Below are positions 13,255 to 24,783 of a stretch of DNA of 64,000 nt, piece by piece. The first letter of the stretch is position 1, and each line of letters opens with the position of its first letter. The stretch comes from Silurus meridionalis (Eukaryota; Chordata; Actinopteri; Siluriformes; Siluridae): positions 18,251,405 through 18,315,404 of the forward strand of contig NC_060901.1 of assembly GCF_014805685.1 (NCBI RefSeq), written 5' to 3'. Position numbers and translations under genes: made by a program. Under the pieces are notes generated by a model. That model saw only the letters and a list, made by a program, of their open reading frames with translations, searched no databases and had not been told where the DNA came from.

Positions 13255-13810
13255 GTAATCAAGACTTTAATCAGTTTTATTTGTAGAGCGTTTTGAAATA
13301 TTGCCCCAAAGCAGCTTTCCATAGATACAGAGGCTGAGGAAGAAACCTCAAGAGGAAACAGACTTAAAAGGGAACCCATTCTTATCTGGGTGACACCTTA
13401 TTTTCATTTAACATTGACGGGCCGTCAGGGCCAGCAAGACTTTCCCTACTGGCCTAAAATCTAAATCACTGACTTACCTTTCAATATAATTTTGGCCATG
13501 AATATGTATTCAATTATTCCCAATTGTCTTTTCTCTTCATTTTGTAGCGTTTCTTTCCACTGTGCCACCGAGAGTAATTTTACGTTCTATCCAATCAAAT
13601 ATCAGCTCTTACATCACATAAGAACAGCAGAAACAGTGTAGGCACTTAGCTTCAAATCCATGATGCTGTCCAATCAGACTGCGATTTGTCCACTTTAAGG
13701 CCCCCTAGAAGGCGTCCAATCACATCAGCATTTTCACTTTGATTGAACAGTCAGAGAGCGCGCTAGTCGGAGCTCACAACCCACATCTGTAGCAAACTGC
13801 ACAAACTCTA
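13255..13810. repeat. Dispersed fish repeat (copy 1)
   Basis: The part 13420-13810 is the approximate reverse complement of 48560-48860; shared blocks include the GGCGTCCAATCA region and the GGCCAGTAG/GGCCATCAGGGCC region. The part 13255-13390 is a second common fish repeat that includes GCAGCTTTCC and GAAACCTCAAGAGG. No coding capacity is recognised. Confidence 0.65.
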
Positions 13811-14689
13811 ATATATTTGTGTACATTTAATCGCTGAATTTTCATTCCACAACAACCGACTGAGTAAAGGAAACTGATTTCGCTCATTTACCAGACGGAT
13901 TTCTCAAGAGAAGTCGGACATCTTAGGAAAGGTCGGCCAAAACAGTTCAAAACAGTTGTAAACTTTTTCATCAACCTTTTATACTTTTGCACACCATTTC
14001 AAATCCCCAGGAAAACCGTAACACACGCCAAAAATACACCTGAAAACCCCGGGGTCATCTTTTAAGGTTGCTTCTGCTAGAGATGATGTACGTGGGGCGA
14101 TGCAGCTGTGGCTCCAGGGAAAGGAGACATGTTGAACTGTGATTATTGTTTTTCTTGCTTCAGTCATTCTCTCTGGATTCCTGTCTGTGATGGAAAAAAT
14201 ACGATGCTATGCAATTCAATATGGCGCAGACAGTTTGCTTTTATTTCTTCAGTTCAGACACAGGGCAAATCATCACTTTTTAATTACGGGCCTTTTGACT
14301 TCTAACGCTTGGCCCTTTCACAAACAGGTCTTTGTAGTACAATAAAAAGAAAAAAACACGATGGAATAAAACCATCTTTTTCTGAACCTTTTTTAGGAAG
14401 ATGCAGCTTTACCTCTGCCATGTTAATCTGTATTCTATGGGACTCTCAGGAGTGTCGTGATATGTAATTCTATATAAATAACAAGTTATCTGAATCTTAC
14501 CATCATTATTGCCTCAACTAAAATCTATAGGATAAACCTATGGCTGTGGAGGAATTCCATCAGAATGACATGCACCCTTAGCACTTCATATCCTTTAATA
14601 TCAGCTCTCTCATAAAGGTGACCAGAGGGAAAACCCAAAGGCAATAAAAAAACGATTTGAAAAAATACATGACACATTCGGCTAAAGAG
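13811..14689. other. Intergenic stretch, no gene seen
   Basis: Unique-looking AT-rich sequence downstream of the unnamed gene. Short frames at 13979-14345 have no family resemblance that I can recognise. Confidence 0.5.
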
Positions 14690-14695
14690 TTTATT
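14690..14695 (-). promoter_or_regulatory. Candidate poly(A) signal AATAAA for the unnamed gene
   Basis: AATAAA on the minus strand lies about 320 bases after the proposed stop codon. Other A-rich hexamers exist in the area, so the choice is tentative. Confidence 0.3.
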
Positions 14696-15016
14696 TAGGG
14701 GCCGTGTAAAAAGTATAGGAAAACTAGAAGAAATAATAAAGAACTTTTTAATTATTATACATAAAAACCAAATCCACATTCCCAGTGAAACCCTGATTGC
14801 CTTTGTGGTGGCACCGTGAGAAGCACGATCCCGAGTATGACGTTCCTCGTATGTTCTTTTGATGTAGAAGCCAATCCTATAAAAACCTTTAAGTAATACA
14901 GAAGCGCATCAACATCAATATCTCCAAAATATATACAGTTCCAGAAGCTAGATTAAAACTTGTGGAAGATCGTGATAGTCCAAAACCTTATACATCACAG
15001 CCCCAAAATCCCTTCC

Positions 15017-15134
15017 CTAATTGCATTCTTTCTTCTTCTTCTTCTTTCTTTTCCACGGCTGCTGGTTTGCTGATTCAATCGGCAAGCAGTAGATGTGCAT
15101 AGGTATGTTTGTATAGTAGCTCGTCACCCACGGC
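15017..15134 (-). CDS. Unnamed gene, terminal coding exon
   Basis: The acceptor TTTCCCGCAG|G opens a frame of 38 residues, from PWVTSYYTNIPMHIYC to the lysine run and TAG. It takes two bases of its first codon from the preceding exon. Confidence 0.55.
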
Positions 15135-16678
15135 CTGCGGGAAACACAAGGAGGCATCGCTTTAGTACCATTTATTGCTTTTATTTTTCTTTATGTAGTG
15201 CGAGTAAAAATTCTTGGAATATGATTACAATACACCAAATATAAGATTATCATTATAAACATAATTTCTCATTTCAAGCTTGAAATAGTCTATTGGCTGA
15301 TAATCCCTAGGAAAAGAAAATGCTAAAAACATGCAAATGTATTCCCGTTTAACTATAATGCCTTCAACATTTTTCGCTGAAGGGTCGAAAAAAGAAAAGT
15401 ATTCATGTGTGTGAAAAACATTAAAAAGTCCTATGTTTTTACATCCACAGTGAAGCATGGTGGTGGAAGCGCAGTGGTTTAGGGATGGAGCAGGGAAGGT
15501 TGGAGACTTACGGTATTCCGAGTGAAAAAAAAACAACATGGCTACTCTGAAATTCAGACTGGAATTATTAGTTTTGACTTTGTTTGTTGCAAAAGAACCC
15601 TCCATAAAAGACCACACTTGTGTGGATGCATTGCAGATAACTGAATATTGGTTGTACTTCGCAGTGCGCTGGTTGAGGACGAGGAAGCACAGGCTTCTCC
15701 AGCGCTTGCGGTTTTCTTTCTGCCGTACGCGCTCTTCTTCCCGTCGCCTCTCCTCCTCGATTCGCGCCTTCTCCCTGAGGTCCTGCTCGATACGAACCAG
15801 CTGTAAACAAACACGTAAGAAGATTTGATATATATTTAAAATCTAAGTTCCTTCACAAACGTATTAAGTGGAGGAACGCAAGTTTGTTTAGTCTCTGCCT
15901 TGCATTTAAAGGGGAATTTTTTATTACTATTATTATTATTATTATTATTATTAAACTTGAAAACATACACAACAATGCCAGGGGTATCAAAAAAAAGATA
16001 GAGTTAGCGTGGTGTCACTGTAGCTAGAAATAACATTTGTAGTACGGAGAAATACTATTCGTTTGTTTGTTTTGCGTAGGCACAAAACGACCTGGTCATC
16101 GCTAACGTTAGCGATATGGATTCGTTTTATATGTACAGCTTCAAGAATTTCTCTTAGAGGAGAAAATCATGACAATTCCACGTATTGACACAGTGAACGA
16201 ATGAAGGATGCAAGGAACCTATGTTTGGAAAATTTTATATTAAATGCACAAGACACACACGAACATACACGAATTATCCAAATTGGGTGTAACAAATGTT
16301 AACAATTTCATTAATTTTTTTTCCATTTATTTCATTTTTATTAATCAATTCCATTTGTGCCAATTTAACCAATTACTCAATTTTATCGCAGGGATTTGAT
16401 TGATTCATTTTTATTTTTTTTATATAATTTCTTTTTATAAAACATGATTTTTTATATATTATTTAACCAAGCCGGGATTTTATTTAAAAATGTCAACTGT
16501 TGATGTTCACAAATGTTAATAATAATAATAATAATAATAATTATAATAATAATAATAATAATAATAAATTGCATTAATAAAAAATGACAAGCAATTTTAT
16601 GCTTTGCATTTCTTCTCCCGACCAAACTGAAATTGAACCGAACCGTGACTATAATACCGAGGTATGTACCAAACCGTA

Positions 16679-16765
<87 letters not shown>

Positions 16766-19033
16766 TGAAAGCATGCGAAAGTTTGGGCACCCCTGGTCAA
16801 AATATCTGCTAATGTAAAAAGTTAAGCAAGTTGAAGATGAAATGATATCCGAAAGGCATAAAGTTAAACATGAAACAATCTTTTGCGATATTTTATGCAA
16901 TACCAGTGTATTGTTTTTGTTTTCTACAAATTTAAGAGTAAAAAAGGGAAAATAGAATAGACTGTATTTGTCACATTTACATTACAGCAAAGTGACATTT
17001 TTTTCTTCGCTTATCCCAGCTTGCTCTGAAGCTGGGGTCAGAACGCAGGGTCAGCCATGATATGGTGCCCTTGGAGAACAGAGGGTTAAAGGCTTTGCTC
17101 TAGGGTCCAAGAGTGGCACCTTGGTGATACCGGGGTTTGAACCCCTGACCTTCCGATCAGTAACCCAGCACCTTAACCACTGAGCTACCACCCCCCCACG
17201 CGTTGATTGAGACCAGACCTTAATTAGCTTATTAGGGTCATGGCTTGTTCACAGGCATCATTAGAAAAGGTGATGCAAATTTCAAAGCTTTATAAATACC
17301 CAGTCTCCTCTAACCTTGTCCCAACAATTAGCAGCCATGGGTTCATCTAAGCAGTTGTCTAGCACTCTGAAAATCAAAATGATTGATGCCCACAAAGTAG
17401 GAGAAGTCTATAAGAAGATAGCAAAGTGTTTCCATGTACCGGTTTCCTCCGTAATCTTATTAAGAAATGGCAGTTAACAGGAACAGTCCAGGTCAAGATA
17501 AGGTCTGGAAGACCATGAAAAATATCAAAGAGAACTGTTTGTAGGGTTGCTAGAAAAGCAAGTCAGAACCCCTTTTTGACTCCAAAAGACCTCCAGGGAG
17601 ATTTGGCAGACTCTGGAGTTGTGGTCCACTGTTCAGCAACACCTGTACAAATATGGCCTTCATGTAAGAGTCATCAGAACATTTATACAAGCCTGATGCA
17701 TTTAAAAAAAAATGTCCTGTCAGAACTCTTTCATGAGTAAAGGTATTTTTGGAGAACAAAGAGAACTGAATACTTTGGGGTTGCATTGCGGTCAAGGGGA
17801 CAGGGGGACATATTTCACGGGTAGAGGGACCAATGGATTCACTTAAATTCCAACAAATTCTTGAAGCAAATCTGTAAAAAAGCGAATATTAAAAAATGGA
17901 TGGCTTCTACAAATGATCCCAAAAACACCCAAAAAATCCACAATGGACTCCCCCAAGAGGTGCAAGCTGAAGGTTTTCCATGGCCCTCACAGTCTCCTGA
18001 CCTAAACATCATTGAAAATCTGTGGATAGACCAGTGCATGCAAGACGGGGCAGGAATCTCACAGCCCATTTTCCTTTTGTGAAGGATGAAAATACGATTG
18101 TTTAAATTATAAAGGGAAATAAATCATCTGTAACGTTATGCCTTTTGAAGATTATTTCATCTTCCACTTGCTCAAATGTTCAAGTTGTAGTTCCTGTTCT
18201 AATAGCATGATCATGTTAGCTACAGTTTGTTCTATAACAAACTAATAACAAAATGCACCATGTGATGACCGTAGCGGATCGAGTAACACTCAAACCAGCA
18301 CTTTGGCCCGGAGGACTGACGGCTATAATTGCGTTACCTCTGCCAACAAGCAATTGTCATCTGGTTTCATCTGCTGCTTGTGTGGCGCATCCTGGAAGTC
18401 CTTGTCCTCTGAGACGGTCCTCTGACCGGCAGCCGAGTCACTCGAACATGAACTGAAAACAAAGGGCATCCACGCGCTACTAAGATCTCCTGAATGCTCG
18501 TTCATGACATCCGTGTAGTAGCTTATCTCGCTGTTCCATTTTATGTAAAAAATGTCAGGTGACCTGCGAATTGGGATCACGTGAAAAAAAAATTGTGTCG
18601 TGAATTTTTTTACGAGGAGGAACGGATTATACGGTATCTCTCAAAAACAGGATAGAACTTTATGCAGAAGAATGAAATTCTTTATTCCAAGCAATGTTAG
18701 GAAGCTGGGGTTAGAGTGCATGGTTAAGTCACTCTGAAGAGGGTTAAGGGCCTTTCTCAGGGGCCCCAAGAGTGATAGCTTGGCGATACTGTGGCTTAAC
18801 CCCCCCGAGCTATCACTTCCCCCGAAAGAGGAGCTGCCTGACATATTCGCATCCGAACCTTCTGTCTAATATGTGGATTAGTGATGAGAGCCGTAGAGGA
18901 TCTTACCTCACTTCCTGTTGCTGTGTCTCGTCCATCTGCTCCACTGTGTGAGTCTTGTCCCAGTGTGGAGCTCCAAAGGGTGCTGAAGTGCACCAAGAGA
19001 ATACACAAATGATCATGCACGAAGATCTGTAAG

Positions 19034-19102
<69 letters not shown>

Positions 19103-20599
19103 TGTGTGTGTGTGTGTCCCTGCCCTTTTTCTTGTCAGTATTGTAAGCTGTAATCAAGCCGGCTGTCTAAATGCTGAGTGATGCCATGAAGAAATGTGAT
19201 ACGCACTCGAGTGCAGCTGACTGCAACTTACTTACCTCTCTCTTTCGCCCTCTCTCTCTCTCTCTCTCTTTCTCCCTCTCTCTCTTTCTCAAACACACAA
19301 ACACACAATATAATGTAGTAGATCATATTTCTCCAAAAATGACTTCATATATGGTTTCTCATCATTTAATTATTTTGGCCAGGCGAAACACAAAATGTTG
19401 ACTGTGAGCAATCGGAATGTTCTCAAGAACGACGAAGGCAAGGATTTTCGGTTGATTGTGTGGGATCTGAAGAACAATGAGCTTCCTTTCCCTAACCCTT
19501 AACTGGAATTACATGATTTTATTTATGTCTATTTCGCGTATTCTTTTCTTCTTTATCTATTTATTCAACTGACAAATTAAACCTGATACCGTCTGGCATT
19601 AAACATGACTAATGTCAAATAAAGGATTGTGAAAGTCTCACTTTCTTTCACAAAAACACAATATAATGTAGATCAAATTTCTCCAAAAATGACCTCATAT
19701 ATGGATTCTCATTATCATATAATATTAAATAGATATTGTATACATTTTTATAGACAAAAGTATTGTCCTGCCTGACAGCCATATTTGGTTCCTCCTCAAA
19801 CTTTCTTTCGGCTTCTCTAATTAGGGGTCGCCACAGCGGATCCTCCGCATGTTTGATTTGGCACGTTTTTACGCTGGATGCCCTTTCTAATGCAACCCTC
19901 CCCATTTACCCGGCTTGGGACCGGCAAAAAGAGTGGCTGGGATTGGTTCCCTGACCGGGGATCGAGCCCGGGCCGCAGCGGTGCGAGCACCACATCCTAA
20001 CCACTAGACCACCAGGGAACTTCATTTTCCCTTCATTGAACTTGATCCACCTTGACAATACAACCTGTGCACAAAGCCAAGCTCCATGTAGGTTTTAGTG
20101 GAAGATCTTGAGTGAAGTGGTAGAGATTTAGAAACCTTTTTGAACCACTTTAAGAGGAATTTGCAGATGAATGAGCACTATCTAGTTGAACATCTTCAAA
20201 AGAAGAGTCGAGAACTTTGGTCCAACCATCGTCTCTAGGTGCGCTTCTTTATTACACCATCTTCAAACTGATTTCTAGCTTTCTAGATTGAAATAGTTTT
20301 GCAAGCGTTTCAGATTTTTGCATATCAAAGCATTTTTTTTCGAAAAGATTCAAATTGAATGAAAAATAAGGTCAAAAAAAGGTCAGAAAATGTTTCCTTA
20401 AAGTTCTTTGTTGAACTTCTACAGAATAAATTTTCAAAAATGTCCTGCTAATCAAAAATCTAAATGCCTTTACCGTAGGATCCGTGTCCGCTGATCCAGA
20501 CCCTCCAGACGGGACCATGTAGAGAAAGAGCGAAACAGATAGAGATCCAGGGTATGAGTTTTCCCCTGTCTCTGGGGAGCAATCGCTCTTTTCGCTCAT
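15017..20599 (-). CDS. Unnamed small coiled-coil gene, about five exons, 5' end unresolved
   Basis: I do not recognise this protein. Exons at 18907-18982, 18338-18452, 15658-15800 and 15017-15134 join with matching phases (2, 0, 2) and end in a stop, giving about 149 codons. The product has a hydrophilic segment beginning PFGAPHWDKTHTVEQ, an acidic Ser-rich middle, a strongly charged helical segment (REKARIEEERRREE), a Trp/Tyr-containing segment (PWVTSYYTNIPMHIYC) and a lysine run, K-R-K6-E-C-N, at the C-terminus. A candidate first exon at 20474-20599 starts MSEKSDCSPETGE, but its donor is phase 0 while the next exon needs phase 1. Either a further small exon was missed or that exon is read differently. 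The gene lies between MYRFL and KCNMB4, on the same strand. The lysine tail suggests nuclear or nucleic-acid contact, which is inference only. Confidence 0.5.
15440..15500 (+). mobile_element. Tiny Tc1 transposase scrap
   Basis: The plus-strand bases encode VKHGGGS followed by a degenerate remainder, the motif around the Tc1 catalytic core. Only about 60 bases remain, inside an intron of the unnamed gene. Confidence 0.5.
15658..15800 (-). CDS. Unnamed gene, charged coiled-coil exon
   Basis: A strong acceptor (TTTGTTTACAG|C) opens a 47-codon frame rich in Arg and Glu (REKARIEEERRREE) that ends on the weak donor AA|GTACAA. Phase 0 in and phase 2 out fit both neighbouring exons. Confidence 0.55.
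16684..16762. repeat. (TA)n microsatellite
   Basis: About 40 TA units run directly into the left end of the Tc1-like element that follows. Confidence 0.96.
16763..18165 (+). mobile_element. Degenerate Tc1-like transposon with a SINE inserted
   Basis: The left end carries AAAGTTTGGGCACCCCTGG, a typical fish Tc1 terminus. The interior reads as a plus-strand transposase start (MGSSKQL, then KIKMIDAHKVGE) followed by many stops and frameshifts. The region around 17980 encodes [15 protein letters not shown], the DDE-domain tail. The right terminus is eroded near 18165. A tRNA-derived SINE interrupts the left part. The whole lies in an intron of the unnamed gene. Confidence 0.88.
16950..17200 (-). 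mobile_element. tRNA-derived SINE (family S1), minus strand, inside the Tc1 element
   Basis: On the minus strand the head has an A-box-like GGTAGCTCAGTGGTTAAGG and a B-box-like GGTTCAAACCCC. The body contains GACCCCAGCTTC and AAGCTGGGAT, and the tail has a GTGACAAATA block and TATTCTATT repeats. It is the most complete copy of family S1 here. Confidence 0.9.
18338..18452 (-). CDS. Unnamed gene, acidic Ser-rich exon
   Basis: The acceptor CCTTTGTTTTCAG|T opens 38 codons, including SEDKDFQDAPHKQQMKPDD, that end on GAG|GTAACG. A longer open frame continues upstream, so an alternative acceptor cannot be excluded. Confidence 0.5.
18655..18835 (-). mobile_element. tRNA-derived SINE S1, diverged copy
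   Basis: Minus-strand copy in which the head (GATAGCTCGGGGG) and the CTCTTGGGGCC and AACCCTCTTCAGAG body blocks can still be followed. Confidence 0.7.
18907..18982 (-). CDS. Unnamed gene, upstream coding exon
   Basis: The acceptor TTGGTGCACTTCAG|C and the strong donor GAG|GTAAGA bound 76 bases reading PFGAPHWDKTHTVEQMDET in the frame that joins the next exon. It needs one base from the exon before it. Confidence 0.45.
19037..19119. repeat. (GT)n microsatellite
   Basis: About 40 GT units with one TA interruption. It lies 55 bases upstream (in gene sense) of the exon at 18907-18982. Confidence 0.95.
19797..20020 (-). mobile_element. tRNA-Glu-derived SINE (family S2) with an RTE-like 3' tail
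   Basis: The minus-strand head reads CCCTGGTGGTCTAGTGGTTA and later CCCGGGCTCGATCCCCGG, closely following a tRNA-Glu gene including A and B boxes. The tail reads GTGGCGACCCCTAATTAGAG then AAGCCGAAAGAAAG, nearly the same as the 3' end of the RTE element at 24375-24415. It is a SINE and not a functional tRNA gene. Confidence 0.88.
20474..20599 (-). CDS. Candidate first coding exon of the unnamed gene
   Basis: An ATG at 20599 opens 42 codons (MSEKSDCSPETGENSY) up to the donor ACG|GTAAAG. An upstream ATG in another frame gives an 11-codon upstream ORF. The phase-0 exit conflicts with the phase-1 entry of the exon at 18982, so membership is uncertain. Confidence 0.3.
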
Positions 20600-20830
20600 C
20601 CGGTTTTGGCGTCGTTCTTCAATAATGCAGCGCTTCTATGGTTTCTCCTTCCATGACTTCGAGTTTCCTGCTGTTTCCTCCCTCGTGTCACTCCTTACCG
20701 CTAATTAGCGTCTGCAAGTTCTGTGTGAATAAGTCATTAGCGCTCGCAGATTAGCGGCTCACGTTCCTGCGCAGCCTCGATTCGAGCTCTCCTGATGTTT
20801 CCCCGAGGCTCCTCAACAGCAAAGGTCCAG
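20600..20830 (-). promoter_or_regulatory. Possible 5' UTR or promoter region of the unnamed gene
   Basis: Moderately CpG-containing sequence sits upstream of the candidate first exon and includes a donor-like GCG|GTAAGG near 20698. That could mark a noncoding first exon. This is inferred from position only. Confidence 0.25.
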
Positions 20831-20899
20831 CAAAGGTTTCTGGAGAACTTTAGGAGCTTTTGTTGCTCCTATAAGCAGGTTTTGGTAATTCTAGACATT

Positions 20900-22170
20900 T
20901 AGAGGCCCAAAGCAAAATTTGAAGCGGAGACCCCCCCTCAGTTAAAACAAATAGAATGACCTTTTTATGTATACAACCCTGTTATTAGTACTTTCATATA
21001 TTTATATAGGTTTAATGTGCATATTAATTGGTCGAAACTAAAAACTCATAAGTCATTACTTTAAAATGTTAATTTTAGTAGGTTTAACGTTATAATTTTA
21101 TGACTCAATTAGACACACTGACTAAATCACCCAGGACTTCTACTAATTTGTTCAGTAATTTATTCACGGTAACGCACAGACCCACAATTTGGGATAACCA
21201 ACATCTGCCCTGTAGAGTAAAATGGGGGATAAAATTTGATTTTTTTTATAAACAGAATTTCTCCCTCCTACTAAACAAATAGACTGTTTTATTATTCATA
21301 TTTCTGAGGTAAATGCTCAGATCTGGAGGGAACATGGATATCGAGTGTTTGGTGAACTGGGATATTTGTATGCTGTCGTCCCCTCACTCTCACACGTTCA
21401 CTCAGGTTTGTTGACGGTGGTGTGGTGGGTCGTCTCTTATCCCAGAGATCCCTCATGTCAGTGTTACCTTCTGGTTCTCCTTTTTAGTTATGCTGCTATA
21501 GCGAGTCTTGCCAGAGTCCAAACTGCACAGTGATATTAACATAATCCATATCATTCTCTTCCTGTCACTCCTCTCTCTCTCTCTCTGTTGCTCTCTCGTT
21601 CGAGTTAAACATGATCCTGAGGTTTCAGTGACCACTGTTCCTGCTCCTCTTCCCTCCGTGGATCTTTCCTCTTCGTCCAGGTCTGCCTCTGGATAGTGTT
21701 CTCTTCGATTGGAGGCCTCTCTGTGCAGCTTGGGACGGTTTCTCATCAACACCTTGGGTGGTTCCATGAAATTCTGTAGTAAGAACGGGAGATTTGAGGA
21801 TGGATTGGACTGTAGTTAATGTCAACAGTCTGCTACATTGACTCAGGACTACAGTTTACTTCTGATCACCATCACTGTACCCCGCATCATCGTATATCAA
21901 TAAATGCAATAAATGGACATTCGGTGCAACCCAGATGATGATGGGTTCCCTCTTGAGTCTGGTTCCTCTCAAGGTTTCTTCCTCATAACATCTAAGGGCG
22001 TTTTGCCACAGTCAGGTATAAATGCACACCATTCACCTTAACTCATTCATGGAAACAGTTCATGCACCCGCATCCAAAGACGGCCAATAAAGTTGTGTGC
22101 CTCCGAGTTGGCGGTAACAGTTTGGAGAAACATATGGCTGGAGAAGTCCGGTGTCCTAATACTTTTGAAA
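20900..22170. other. Intergenic stretch with old dispersed repeats
   Basis: No gene seen. A common fish repeat block (GGTTCCTCTCAAGGTTTCTTCC) occurs at 21960-21985. A fragment of the CACTATATTGCCAAAAG-type element (GTGCCTCCGAGTTGGCGGT) follows at 22095-22170. Confidence 0.55.
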
Positions 22171-22591
22171 AATTATTTGCTTCAGTCCGTTATTTTTCGT
22201 CCTCCTTTACTGTTTAATGTTTTTGAACAGTAAACTGTTTAACATTTTAAGAAACTTTTCATGGAAACTTTTGAAATTTTTTCAAGATGAAAACAGAAAT
22301 TTGTGGGAATTTATGGAATTAATTGGGTTTTTTGTTGAAATTTATATTAACTGTATAATAAAGTGTATATATGTCATTTTGTTTGATCATAAGTTCAACA
22401 TAGAAGTACGAAATATTTGCCATTTACCTGAACACTCGTCAAGGTGGATTTCTTTTGACGTACAGTAGAGAATTCGAGAAATGATGTGTGTTATGAAAAC
22501 ATGAAACATGAAATGAAAGTGGAATGAATAATTTATTACATTCACACGCGATTTTAAATTTGTTTTCCGGAAAAAAAAGAAATCCTGTAAA

Positions 22592-22600
<9 letters not shown>

Positions 22601-22681
<81 letters not shown>

Positions 22682-22692
22682 ATATATATATA
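22601..22692. repeat. (TA)n microsatellite, left of the Tigger-type element
   Basis: About 40 TA units, with one TG step, end immediately before the terminal inverted repeat at 22697. Confidence 0.95.
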
Positions 22693-22696
22693 CACA

Positions 22697-23039
22697 CAGT
22701 GGAACCTCGGGTTACAAGCGCCCCTGGATACGTAAAATTCAGGTTAAGAGTCGCAATTCATAAAAAATGTTGCCTCTAGTTACGAGAAATTTTTTAGGAT
22801 ACGAGCGTTGCGCACGGAAAAATCGCAGGCAGGTTAGTTTTTTTACGTATCGCCACGTGCTCTCGCTGCGCTCTCGTGCAGCACATACACATCCGCTCGT
22901 CGCTCTAACAGTGTGGAATTACTGAACTTTAAATACTGTACGTATTCCTATCACTATGCCGCCAACAAAGAAAGCCTGGGAGCTTTTCAGGTTAAGAGTA
23001 AAGTGATGGAACCAATTAAACTCGTAACCCGAGGTTCCA

Positions 23040-23042
<3 letters not shown>
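22697..23042. mobile_element. Tigger/pogo-type internally deleted element
   Basis: The terminal inverted repeats CAGTGGAACCTCGGGTTAC and GTAACCCGAGGTTCCACTG are near-perfect complements. The element is 346 bases long and contains a short ATGCCGCCAACAAAGAAA block that looks like a transposase start codon region. It is flanked by (TA)n on both sides. Confidence 0.92.

Positions 23043-23080
<38 letters not shown>
23043..23080. repeat. (TA)n microsatellite, right of the Tigger-type element
   Basis: About 18 TA units begin directly after the right terminal inverted repeat. Confidence 0.94.
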
Positions 23081-23081
<1 letters not shown>

Positions 23082-23164
23082 CCTGGGAAATGGAACATTT
23101 AATGTATCGGAATTCATAGAATAATTTATAACCCCAGTACATACATTATGGGATAAAATCTACA

Positions 23165-24415
23165 GTTTTCTGTACATAATTGTTGGAATAAGGGAGATGT
23201 GCAGACCTGCAGTAACTACAGGGGAATAAAGTTGATCAGTCACACCACGAAGTTATGGGAAAGAGTAGTGGAAGCCAGGCTGAGAGAAGAGGTGACCATC
23301 TGTGAGCAACAGTATGGTTTCATGGCGAGAAAGAGCACTATGGACGCAAAATTTGCTTAGAGGATGTTGATGGAGAAGTATAGAGAAAGTCAGAAGGAGT
23401 TGCATTGTGTGTTTGTGGATTTAGAGAAAGTGTATAACAGGGTGGTGAGAGGAGTTGTGGTATTGTATGAGGAAGTCTGGTGTGTCAGAGAGGTATGTGA
23501 GGGTGGTGCAGGACATGTATGAGGACAGTGTGACAGCAGTGAAGTGTGCAGTAGGAACAACAGACTGGTTCAAGGTGGATGTTGGACTGCATCAAGGATC
23601 GGTTCTGAGCCCTTTTCCTGTTTGCAGTGGTGATGGACAGGTTGACAGACGAGGTCAGACAGGAGTCTTCGTGGACTATGATGTTTGCGAATGATATTGT
23701 TATTTGTGGTGAAAGTAGGGAGCAGGTTGAGAATAGCCTGGAGGTATGTGCTGGAGAGAAGGGGAATGAAAGTCAGTAGGAGTTAGACCGAGTACATGTG
23801 TGTGAATGAGAGGGAGGGCAGTGGAGTGGTGCGGTTGCTGGTTCAGGTACCTGGGGTCAACAGTGCAAAGTAATGAGTGTGTTAGAGAAGTGAAGAAAAG
23901 AGTGCAGGCAGGGTGGAGTGGGTGGAGAAGAGTGATAGCAGGAGTGATTTGTGATAGAAGAGTATCTGTGAGAGTGAAGTTTATAGGACTGTGGTGAGAC
24001 CTGAGATGTTGTATGGTTTAGAGGCAGTGGCATTGAGTAAAAGACAGGAGGTGGAGCTGGAGGTAGCAGAGTTGACGATATTTTTGTTGGGAGTGACGAC
24101 GATGGACAGGATTAGAAATTAGTTTATTAGAGGCTCATGTAGGACGTTTTGGAGACAAGGTGAGGGAGGCGAGATTGAGATGGTTTGGACATGTTCAGAG
24201 AAGGGACATGTTGTACATCGGTAGGAGAATGCTGAGGATGGAGCCACCAGGAAGGAGGACAAGAGGAAGGCCAAGGAGGAGGTTTATGGATGTGGTGAGG
24301 GAAGACATGCAGGTAGTTGGTGCGAAAGAGGCAGATGTAGAGGACAGGGGGGCATGGAGACAGATGATCCACTGTGGCGACCCCTAATGGGAGAAGCCGA
24401 AAGAAGAAGAAGAAG
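23165..24415 (+). mobile_element. RTE-type LINE, truncated ORF2 with intact 3' end
   Basis: The longest plus-strand RTE copy, about 1.25 kb. RT motifs include SNYRGIKLIS-like sequence (about 23210), QYGFMARKS (about 23310), VDVGLHQGSVLSP (about 23590) and a degraded FANDIV in place of FADD (about 23690). The C-terminal part carries EARLRWFGHVQRRDM and RGRPRRRFMDVV. Several frameshifts and stops are present. It ends GTGGCGACCCCTAATGGG, then AGAAGCCGAAAGAAG and a short A-rich tail. Confidence 0.92.
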
Positions 24416-24783
24416 AATTGATGGAATGGGACAGAGACAAAAAAGAAAAAAGGCATTTGAGCCTTTCATGTACCTGCTTTAGTAGATACTCAATCCTTTG
24501 TACGGCAACGAAAGAACCTGCCAGACGTGTATCGAATCCACGTTATAGTTCAGCTCATGTTACTGTAGATTAATATAGTACTGGTTGATTTCCTGCCTAT
24601 GAATTTATTATCGGATTATAGTGTATACATTACAAGATTCAGTCAAACCCCCAAACACACACAAACACACACTCAAACATGCAAACCATTGTGTGAGAAA
24701 TGTATTTGTTGCCCTGGTATTCAGTATCAGTTCTTCTCTCCTTTGAATGTTGCCTGAGCTGCAGAATTATCAGATTCATCAGA
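24416..24783. other. Intergenic stretch downstream of MYRFL, no gene seen
   Basis: AT-rich sequence with a few short CA repeats lies between the RTE copy and the MYRFL poly(A) signal. Confidence 0.6.

Noticed and set aside
19948..20020. Functional tRNA-Glu gene
   Set aside because: The tRNA-like part has mismatched stems and an altered anticodon loop, and runs directly into a SINE body and LINE-like tail.
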